Source: Mytilus trossulus
Taxonomy: Eukaryota > Mollusca > Bivalvia > Mytilida > Mytilidae
Length of the DNA stretch: 64,000 nucleotides
Direction of reading: 5' to 3'
Assembly (NCBI RefSeq): GCF_036588685.1
Contig: NC_086376.1
Span: forward strand, 10,617,911-10,681,910
In this document: in pieces, positions 49,001-61,000 of the stretch
Numbering within the stretch: the stretch's first letter is position 1
Layout of the letters: each line of letters opens with the position of its first letter
Translations under genes and position numbers: made by a program
The notes under the pieces: generated by a model
What the model saw: only the letters and a program-made list of their open reading frames with translations
Databases searched by the model: none
Told to the model about the DNA's origin: nothing

Positions 49001-52000
49001 TTCACTTATTACAATAGCATTCAATAATCCTTTTCCTCTTACAACCTTGACAACTTCTTTAGGAAGTGTGTTTAATTCTTTTCTTAGCATTTCTCCAAGT
49101 TTGGCTGCATTATCTGCTAGTTTCTCCTCAAGTAAAACCTAGAACAAGAAAAATTATCAAATCATCTATAACCAATAAATGCAAGGATATTTAGAATGGA
49201 AACCAATTCCCTAAAATTCAAGAAAGTTATTATTAATACACCCGCAAGCGACTTTTAACATATTTATCAGTACGCCTCTACACATTAGGCGGCACTTACT
49301 ACCTAATTACTGGTAAGGATGAGCTGCTGGATTACATAACTATTTTGAGCTTAAAAATATATGAGATCAAGATTGTAAATTGAAATCTATCACAAGGTTG
49401 CTGAGTATCAGAAACTAATCAGATTTCAATACTGGTATATTTTTTCACAGAAACAGTAATAACCATAGTCTTAAATACATGAGATATTTGTCAAATAATT
49501 TTTTTTCTCAAAAGAAATAGCGTAATCATGGAAAGATATAGGTGTGTTTTTGACCATATATGAGGATTCCCTTTGGTATATAAATATACTGGTTATGTAA
49601 GTTATGACTGTCAAATGTGCTATAACTCTGGAATGACAAACTAGACAAAACAAGAGTATTAAATTGATCTAAAAACACTTTAGCAAATGTATGCCATTTA
49701 AAAAATGCTTTTTATTTAATTCATCTAATGTTCAAAGTCCCACAACCCTGGAATGACATATTTTTTTTTTAATGTGCACCAATTCCAACAATTATATAAT
49801 GGTTTCACTAAATCCATACAAAACAAACTCAAAATAAGATATAATATGTTTCTCTTGTTGAGTTGTTAAATGAAAAATTGCCTCAAATCAAGTGGTTAAA
49901 AGTTCTGCAACCTTGGGCAAAGGGAAAAAATATATATCAAAAATAGAAGGGAGCTTCTATTTATCAATGCCAACAAAAATCCAACAAGAATTGGTTGAAG
50001 CATGAAGTACTGACAAACAGACACATTGATGGACAGTGGTATACCATAACAAGTCCTGTTTTTGATAGGCTTATAAAAACTTACCTCTAATGAAGCTATT
50101 GCTACTTTACACCCTAGAGGATTTCCTCCATAAGTAGATCCATGTTCTCCTGGTTTTATTGTTAACATCACTTCATCATCTGCTAATACTGCTGAGACCT
50201 ATAAAAAAAACCAAATTGTGTGAAATATTTGTTAAAATTGAAATAATTTTACCATGCAAAAAGTTATGCCTTATAAAAAAGAAGATGTGGTATGATTGCC
50301 AATGAGACAACTATCCACAAAAGACCAAAATGACACAAACATCAACAACTATAGGTCACTGTACAGCCTTCAACAATGAGCAAAGCCCATACTGCATAGT
50401 CAGCTATAAAAAGCCCCAATAAGACAATACTACACCTAAGACTATCAACAAATACTTCATATTTCCCATTATTGCTACTTAATAGAAAATATCTTGGCTT
50501 TTCAGCTGGGAGGAGAAAACTATCAATCTTAAAAGGTTTAATGAAGTGATAAAAGAGAAACATTGAAATACTTACAGGAAATATACCTCCAGATAAAGCT
50601 TTGCCTAATACTAACATGTCTGGTCTTACACCACTGTGTTCTACACATAACATTCTGAAATAAATAAGCAAAACTATCACCATCATTCATATGTTATACA
50701 AACATCATTTTCTCATTTGAATAGTTTCACATGTCATTTAAGGGTATTTCATAACTGACTATTTGGTTTTGCTCATTGTTGAAGGCTGTGCAGTGACCTA
50801 TAGTTGTTAATTTTCTATGTCATTTGGTCTCTGGTTGAGAGTTGTCTCTTCAAGTTTTTTTGGAGATCTTAACATTCCTCTTTTTTAGTTGTGATCATAC
50901 ATAAAATATCAGGTCATAATATCTTCAATTTTAGCCATGTAATTATGAAATATGCAAAAACTCAAAAATACATGAAATATTGAGAATATTGAGACAGCGT
51001 CCTACTTTTAAGATCAACAATAAGAAACACTCAAAAAGATATTAAAATTGATGATTTTACTCAGGATATATTCATACAGCTCAAACTGAATGACATAAAT
51101 AAAACATGTTTCTAAACAGTTAAAAGGATCATTTTTTTTCTAATAATTTTTGTTCGTGTTGTTTTTGGCTCAATGAAACTGAAAAAAATTGGCAGACTAT
51201 TTAAAGTTACAGCACTTACTGTCTAATATATGTATACATAACTATCCATAGTAAACATTGTACTCACTTTCCTGTTCTACATAAACCTGTCTGAACCTCA
51301 TCAGCAATCCATAGAACATTATATTTGGTACACAGATCTCTAACCCCTTTCAGGTACCCCTCAGATGGAACAACAACACCAGCTTCTCCCTGGATAGGCT
51401 CAACCATAAAGGCACATACATTGGGATCTTGGAATTCTCTCTAAAAATAAAAAAATTGGCGTTAAAGAAGTACAAAAAGCCTGTCATAATGTTTTATTGT
51501 CCATTGTAAACATTGACCACTTCCCATCAAATTTACCCTTTATTTTATAACCTCTGATCCCTAGGACTACACAGCTCTACAATAAATTTTCAAAAAAAAT
51601 CATTGTATTTCAGTATTCTAGGATCAAATGCCTTTTTAAAGGAATTTATTGGTGTATAAACTCGACCAATTCACTCACTAACAAATAATATGTTTGTGAG
51701 TGACTTGGTCCAGTTTATACACCAATAAATTCCTTTAAGGTAAGGTTTGCGTTCACAGGGAGACAACTCGTATTCAAATCGTGGAATAACACTGATTCAC
51801 TCGAGCGTTTGAAATCAGCGAAATTTACCTTGTCAATGCAAACATAATTTGCAATCATTCTACTTATCGTCTGCAAAATGTTGCGAAGTAAAACAGGAAA
51901 ATTTCAATCGAAAAAGTCATTTGTTAAGCAATTCAAAGCTCAAGAGTCCAGAAGAAATATATTAGTAAGTCATCCTGTTGATGAGCCCATTACAGCAGAT

Positions 52001-55000
52001 CACAACTACGTGCATGCCAACACTTATCCAGTTTTCTCAGACTCAGATCTTGAACTTGGTGCAAGCTGTACCATTGACCCATCTCTTAATAATGACTGGA
52101 AGACAGGTAGACGGGTAGTCGAGCTTCAAGCCTTAGCCCAACAGATGTTTTGCACCTCGTGTGATGCTCGACTACACCTGGCCGACATCGAGAGCGAGAG
52201 ACGATATGGTTTAGGCAGCATACTTTTTATAAGGTGTCAGAACAGTGTGTGCAGTTCATTAAACGACGTTAAAACAGGAAAGAGAAACAACGGAACATTT
52301 GACATCAATTCAAAATTAGCACTAGGTAATTACAATGTTTTTTGTACATACATTTAAATATTATAGAAAAAAAAATGAAAGGGAACAACTATGTAATCTA
52401 CAAATGTATGGATGGGGTGGGCAGGGATTTAACTGAAGACTGGCAGCTGTAGCCCACAGCTTAAATTGTGTATGCCAAATATATATTCCTATATAAGAAA
52501 AGGAATCTGGGTCCATTCTGAATTTCTCACTGATTTACATTCACCCTAGTACCTGTTCGCCCTGATTATTAACTGATACCTGTTTGCTCAGGATACATTC
52601 GCCCTGTCTTATTATTTTTTATGCCCCACCTACGATAGAAGAGGGGCATTATGCTTTCTGGTCTGTGCATCCGTTCGTCCATCCGTCATCCGTCTGTTCG
52701 TTCATCCGTCTGTCCCACTTCAGGTTAAAGTTTTTGGTCAAAGTACACGTATATATAGTTTTTGATGAAGTTGAAGTCCAATCAACTTGAAACTTAGTAT
52801 ACATGTGCCCATTTAGGATCTTTCTAATTTAAATGCCAAGTTAGAGTTTTTACCCCAATTTTTCGATTCACAATCACTGAACATAGAAAATGACAGTGCA
52901 AATTTCAGGTTAAAGTTTTTGGTCAAGGTAGTTTTTGATAAAGTAGAAGTCCAATCAACTTGAAACTTAGTATACATGTTCCCTTTGATAAGATCATTCT
53001 AATTTTAATGCCAAATTAGAGAATTTATTTCAATTTCACGGTCCACTAAACATAGAAGTGCGAGTAGGGCATCCATGTACTGTGGACACATTCTTGTTTT
53101 TAACTGTTGTCTAGTTGTGAGACTACTACAGTAGGAGTCTCAGTCTAGTTGCATGATTTTAAGTATTTAACAAAAAAAAAACTATGTTAAAATTTGTTTA
53201 AAAATTGACAGATTATTTATAGTAGTCTCATAGTATAATAATAAGGGAACTTGTAAATCCGTTTCGTGGTTTACATTTCGTACATCATTGTTTTCATTAA
53301 TTTAAAGCTGAATATTTTATCAAAACAAAACAAAACATTTGTTTTTATTATTAATCCATCAACTGAAAAGACAAGGATCTCAATAATTCAGCCACTGAAT
53401 TTACTGATCCTAAACAAGCAATTAAAAGACTGAATCTGTCTGAATAAGTTTATTTAACTTCAATGCCCTGAATATTATATTTATTTTAGTAGGGCAATGG
53501 ACGCTATGGAAGAATAATCCCAGGGGGAACATGTTATTAGGGCGAACGGACCCAATACCCAAGAAAACTGAAATTTAAGAAACCCACATCAAATTTTAGG
53601 GGCCATTGGCGTGTGGGCTCCTGCTAATTTCAAACCCTGGGTGGGGGTATTACAATCACTCTGATTTCAATAGGAAGAAATCAATTATTTTACACTATTT
53701 TGTTATTTTTAAACCATTTAAAAAAATAATTCCCCCCCTCTTTTCCCCTTACAACTGCATTTCAGCGATTGTCTGAAGTCTAATGCCTGTTTTGCAAGAC
53801 AAGCTGATGCAGTGGGAAGATCTACATAGATATTAATTTGATATTTGATATTTGGTATAGATTTATCATGACCTGTTAAAGTTTGAATCCAATACTATAA
53901 GGTTAAAGATTAAATTTTGCTGCTTTATAAATTATTATTTTCTCATTTCCTGTCTACATTAGAATGATTTATATTAGGCAAAAGAAAAGTATATTACCAT
54001 GATGACGGATGTAAATTTTATGCCCATCAAATTTCGCCCTAAGATGAGATTTTACATTATTGGAAAAAGTGGTGTTGGATCAGGCAGTCCCTAATTTAAT
54101 TTATTCCTTATGTAGTTAAAAAAGGGATTAAAGTTTAAGTGACTTATTATAAAGCTCAATGACTAAAATTTCGTTCATCCAATACTATGTATACATTTTC
54201 AACTTTTCCTTCAGCTTGCATGAAAAATTAATACGGAATAAATATGTCAATTTGACAATCATGATTTTAATAATGAATTGATATTTCATTTCAGTGTTGG
54301 TGCATTTAATGTGATAAAAATGTGACTTTTCTTGGAAGCGATTGTTCTTTAAACTAATATGTATGCAAAATATTGTAGCCATGGTACACACAGGAATGGG
54401 CCCAGTACAGATTAACAACTTCCTTGCAACTTTAAATTTACCACCAGTTGTGCCGTCCACTCTTAAGAGAAGGGAACAAAAAATTGATACAACTCTGGAG
54501 ACCGTAGCCAAAAAATCTTGTCTTGAGGCCCAAAAGGAAGAAATTGAAAAGGGAAATGGAAAGGTAATAAACTTAAAATTCCAAATGATTATTTTTATAT
54601 TAATTATCATGAATAAATATACAATATATATGTACATTGTTGGAAAATATAAAATTTATTTTTTATGAGCTTCAAAAACATGACGAAAAGGAAAGCTAAT
54701 TGCTGAGCTTTTCTCCTGTTTTGTAGCAAAGAAAACCCATGGACCGCTTACTTACTTGAAAATAGGGATTATCGAAAAGTGCACACTTAAACTCACTACA
54801 ATTGCATATATAAACACTAAACATTTCTAGATATGGGGCTGATTTAGGACTGGCTTGATATTGATCAGGATCAATATTTTGGAAAGTAACTATGTATTCC
54901 ATCATTTTCATCATTGAAAGAGCAAATATTTTATAATCTGTTGCCAAAATCTGTTTCTGTAAAATAGCTTTTTAGAATATAGGTAGACTGCTTTATAGAT

Positions 55001-58000
55001 TGTTGGTTAGGCAACATCAAACAGTTCAAATTTTATTTCTTGCCTAACATGAATTCTTCAGTACATGTATTTAATATATGTATGTATCTATTTTTTTTTA
55101 AAGATGGAAGTAAGCTTTGACGGTGGGTGGCAGAAAAGGGGTACAGGATGGAATTATAATAGTAATACAGGTGAGAATTTTTCTGTTTATTTTTACTTGT
55201 ATGAAAATAAGAAAGATGTGGTATGATTGCTAAATTTAGACATTTATTCCCTATAAACCAAAACATTTAGATATTAACAACTATATGTCCCACCATGTGG
55301 TCTTGAACAATGAGTAAAACCAATATTGCAAAGCTAGCTCTAAAGGGCAGTGAAATGACAAATGGCAAACAATTTAAACGAGAAAACTAATGGCCTGATT
55401 TATGTACAAAACTAAATTCAGTGTTCATTATGTTGCACATTTTTTATCTGTCCAACTTAAACTTACTCCAAGATCAATAATCAAAAAATAAATTAAATTT
55501 TTAGTTATTTTAAACTATTCATATTGCATGTACAAATGTATTATTATCTTATAGTATTATTATCTTATAGAAATGTAAGCATTTGGAATCATTTCGAATG
55601 CTTACAATACATTTTTCAATATAATTGATATTTTCAAGGGACATAACTCTTTTAAAAATAATTGATCTACACTGATTTTCTAATTTGTCCTAAACATTGC
55701 TGATAAAAAACAAATGATATAAATGTCATAAAAATCTGGTAAAACTTGTACACATGTAATTTTACATGTAATTAATATTAACAAGAGACATAACTCTTTT
55801 TACGTCTGCCTTCATGGTAATTTACCTGTTTGGAATCATTTTATGTAAAAATAACGTCCATAATTTCAGGCCATGCATCATTAATTGGGAAAGAAACAGG
55901 AAAGGTATTGCAGTTCTCTCTTAGAAGTAAATCTTGCCAGATATGTGCCCTACATCAGAGTAAAAACCACACTATACCTGTACATGAATGTTCAAAAAAC
56001 TGGGATGGTTCTAGTAAGGCAATGGAGCCTGACATGGCAATATCAATGGCCAGAGAGTTAGAGGAAACTGGATGTGCAATAGATGTCATCCATGGTGATA
56101 ATGACTCGACCACAACTTCTCGACTGAAAGCTGTTTTCCCTTCAATTGAGAAGAAAGATGACAGTAACCACACTAAAAAAGGCATCACATCAAAACTATA
56201 TAAGCTTAGCCACAAATATAAAGTTCTAAAACAACCAAATGTAATATCTTACATTGGGAGATGCTTCATGTACGCCATAAAAGAATGCCAGACAAAAGAG
56301 CCAGAGAGTCTTAGAAAATCACTGGATATTATAGTTCCACATTTATATGGTGACCACTCTCTTTGTGCCAGTGAAGATGCTACCTGGTGCAGTTATCAGA
56401 AGAATCCTTCTCAATTCAGGTATAGTACATAGTTCTTTAAGAAAAAGAAAAAAATATTTATTTCAAATAGTTTAATGCTACTAATACTATTGTAAATATT
56501 TAGCATTTATAAATCTACTTCTGAACTGGATATCTTTAAAATTGGTTTGCAGCTTTAACTTCTTAACAATGATACCTTGTAAAGTCCTTGCAGCGTTAAC
56601 CCCCCAAAGAACAGGGGGACATTAGATGAGATGCCTGGGAAAAGATCCTTAAAAAAATCTGTTTAAAGTCTGTTATTTTCTTATACAGATTACATATAAC
56701 AAGTTCAATAACAATAAGGTGTCCCATTGTGCAAAATATTCAAGTATAAAAAGTTATTAGTTGATACCACTATGTTAATATATAATGTATATATATAGGT
56801 AAATATAAAACAAGAATAAAAAAATATATGTTGAGATTCTTAGCCAATAAACACAGAAGTCAGATATACTTGAGTTATGATAATGCTTTGTACATGTATT
56901 GTACAACTGATTATTTGATTATTTTTTGTGTCTAAAAAGTTGTTTTGGGTTGTGATTTTTATCCTTAACATTTAAACAATCAATTTTATAGGTACCGCAG
57001 TCTACCGCAGGGTAAGCCTCTCACATGTCCAAGTCTTCAGACAGATCTTAAAGCCATTGTAAACAGCCAAAAAGATAGAGCTGCCTGCTTGACCAACTTA
57101 GGATCAACCCAAGCAAATGAGAATTTTAATTTCATAGTTTCAACAAAAGCTCCAAAAAACAAGTAAGATATCTGTTCATATTCATAATGAATAAGAATTT
57201 ATATGATATAAAAAAGAAGATAGGGTATGATTGCCAATAAAACAACTCTCCACACGAGATCAAAATAACACACAAATCAACAACTATCACTGGCGGATCA
57301 AGAATTTTTTATAAGGGGGGGGGGGGGGGGGGGGGGGGGGCCCAATCAGTGATATTTGTTTGCCTTAAATTAGTGGAGAATAAAGGCTTTTCCCCCTGGA
57401 GAATAATCCAAATTTGAAAAAAAAATGGCTTTAAATTTTTCCCTAAAAGACAACCTTTTCCCCAAACAGTGCAGTCTCAGTAGAAATCATGCATAAATAC
57501 AAACTGAAAAACACTCATTTGATCAATTTTTTGGCCTAAAATTTCTATATTAGGATTATGTGCACATTTGAGGGTATATTTATGTATCATTAATTTACTG
57601 ACAAAATGGGGTCTTATTTTAAAGCAGGGTTTGACTCTTGAAAATGGGTCTGTAAATTGAAGTTTCAGTCAAATTTATGGTTTATTCCAGATTTCCCAAT
57701 TCCAGGAAAATGACGCATATATTCCTTATAAAAAAAGGTAGAGGTAGTTTTGAAAAAAGCCAACAATATCACTGCCAAAGGCTGCCTTAAAGGGGCCTGC
57801 TCCAGTCACACTTCATTGATTCCCTATATAAGCAACCAAATTTTTGGAATATTTTTATCCTTAATATGCATTTAATCAGCCACTCAATAATTTATACATC
57901 AAACCAATCATTATACCCCAGCTTTAAAAAGGGGGGTATACTGTTTTACCTCTGTCTGGCCTTCCGTCAGTCCGTCCGTCCCATGAATATTTTTCGTCGC

Positions 58001-61000
58001 ATTTTTCTCAGGAACTACAATACAAGGATTTCTGAAATTTGGTTTCAGGATTTATATATTTAAAGTCAGCTATACTGTTTAATGCGTTTTCAGATTGATC
58101 ACTTGACAACTTCCTGTTTACCGAACACTTGTATGATTTTACACATGATAGCCAAGTTGAAAATTTTCGTCACATTTTTCTCAGGAACTAAAATACAAGG
58201 ATTTCTGAAATTAAGTTTCAGGATTTATATAAGTCAGCTATACCGTGTGATGCGTTTTCAGATTTGTTTCACTTGTTTATTCTGTCAACACTTGCCTCAT
58301 TGTTCATTGTAAACATGTTGTTTTGCATTTAATTTTTCATACAAAAAATACTTGTTCAACTGCATTATAAATGGGACTTTCAACCTTAATATTTACAGGT
58401 CATTTGGATCAAGCAAATCTCTGACAGGGAGAATTTCAGCATCTGTTCTGCAGAAGAACGAGGGTCACAAGTATTTAGAAAAGGTTTGTGTTAGATAGAA
58501 CTATAAGTGATAGACAGGCAGGCAGATTAAACCTGGTATGTGGAATGATTGTAAGGTGTACATGTCTGTCTGGCTTTGTTTCATCTGACCATGATTTCAT
58601 TTTTATGATTCTTTGGTTATTGTTAAGTTTTTGTAATTTTGTCTGTATTTCACATGTTAAAAGCATTAATTCAACTACATTTTGAGTATAGAATTATTGC
58701 AAGCTAAGAAAAACAAAGGAAACAATATGCCAAGCCATGTAGTCAATGACACAGAGACAAAGATATATGGATATTAAAAATTTCACACAAAACTTGGTTC
58801 ATATTGTTGAGCTACATTTTGTACATTTGTGTACATTATTTAATAAACTTGATACGTACTGTTACTTTTCAACAAAACCAAGTAGAAATCTTATCTAAGT
58901 CAATGCCTTGCCCATAATGAAGGTTTGGGATTAGATTCCTGGCTGAGTCTAACAAAAGGCTTTAAAACTTGTATTTGCTGTTTATCCACCTGAGGAGTCT
59001 GGAGGTCTGTCTTCTTGTGTACTATTACTTTATATGATAGTATGACACTTACATCATGAATATTTTCATCATAAGTCCACTATCATCATACTGTCCTGGA
59101 CATGGATGTATTATAGGTTTTGCAGATCTTTTACCTCCCCTTAATTGAAATTTTTAATGTAGATTCATGGTATAAATCTGCTAATTTGGAGACAGATTGG
59201 GAATTTATATGTTAGACTGTTGATTTATAGAAAGAAAAACCTGGGGATATATTGCATTATTCAAAATGTTCAAATAAATACAAAATATTTGTGTTTTTAG
59301 ATTATTTTTTCAGCTTGGCCATTTAAGGGGAGATAAATCTTCTACTATTTTTTTATACTGGACTGAAAGAGTAATTTAGTATCTTACTTGTAGCAATACA
59401 ACAAGTTTGGTGACAACATTTTTTCTTTCAACTTTCTTTAAGCATATTAAAAAAAATATCTTCTTATATTTTATCTCAAAATTCTCATAGATTTCTTTTA
59501 TTAATGCCAAAAAATGTGTTTTTTTCATGAACAATCTGGGCACATTTGAACAATTTGTATGACCTGTATCTTGATAAATAGCCCAGGACCCATACTTTTT
59601 ATTAGTTTTTGTAAAAAGCATAGACAAGACTTTATTTTGGCAAAGTATAAAAAAGATCTATCTGAGGAAATCTGACCTTTTATTTACCTTAATGACCATA
59701 AGGGAAAAGAATTGACTTTAGTCACTTTTTCATCAAATGCTCTACAATCTATATCTTTATATTTGATTTATAAAGCTAGTGGCAATAAGTTTTGTCTCTT
59801 TTTCATAGGTTAACAAGGCTGTAGGATTATCACCGGGAGAATTTACCTTCAGAATGGCCTTAAAAATTGCTGCTAAGAGAAAGCTTCAAAAAGCGAAGCA
59901 GATTAGTTTACAAGCAAAGAGGAAACGTCTGTTGAAAAAAATATTGAAAAGTAAGAAAGAAGCAACTAAGGAAATTCACGAAGGTGTTACCTACTACCAA
60001 GCTGCTGAATTACATCTAGATGAAGAACTCACCCAAACAACAGAAATTCCCAATAGATTAACACTACCTGAAAATGCCTTTACATATGTTGTATTTGATA
60101 CAGAAACAACTGGCAGAGGGAGAAATAGTGACATTTTGCAGATAGCAGCTGGTGATGATTTTAATGTGTATGCTCAGCCACGTTGTGAAATTTCTGAACA
60201 GGCATCTGCTGTGAATATGCTAAGATACGATAGGGGAACAAATACTATGTTCCATAGAGGTATTCCAGTTTTATCAAAACCAATACAGGAAGCTCTTTTG
60301 GATTTTATTGCATATCTAAAGAAAGTTCCTCAACCCATACTTGTAGGACACAATGCTTGTAATTTTGACATTCCTATTGTTTGTAATAGAATGTCTGAAT
60401 TTAAATTATTTTCAGAATTTTCTTCTCATGTTTTTGGTTTTGTTGACACTCTGAAAATTTCAAAAAGAATCTTCCAAAAGTGTGATGTTGGCAACTACAA
60501 GCAGGAAAATCTCGTCAGTAAACTTACAAACTGCACTTATCAAGCACATGATGCAAAAGAAGATGTGAGAGTATTGACTACTTTATTCACAGAAAAAATA
60601 GAGAAGGAAGTGCTTGATGAAGACCTTTTCCACATATCCTTTCATGATGTGAAGAAAAGATATGATGAAATTTTACAACAGAAATTTATGTCATTAGCAG
60701 CAGTGACCAAGTTGGCCAGAAATGGTGTCTCTCCACTTCATCTTAGATTAGCGCATAACAGAAACTCTGGTTTAAAGTTATTATTAACTGATCTGCATAT
60801 AAGATTAACAAACAAGAACTTAACATCTGTGATTAGTTTCCTGGAGAAAGAAGAGTGAATTTCATACTGTTGGCATCACTTGGCGTCCGTAGTTGTCTTA
60901 CTGTCTTCACTCTACTTTTTACAAAATTTTTCTCTGAAACTATTGTGCCATATTCCCCATTTTCTTTACAATTTTATTTTTACTAATAATCATTGCATAT

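Noticed and set aside
54294..54330. Alternative acceptor for nested-gene exon 2 (CATTTCAG)
   Set aside because: Reading from there reaches TGA within seven codons, whereas the acceptor at 54378 keeps the frame and the family motif.
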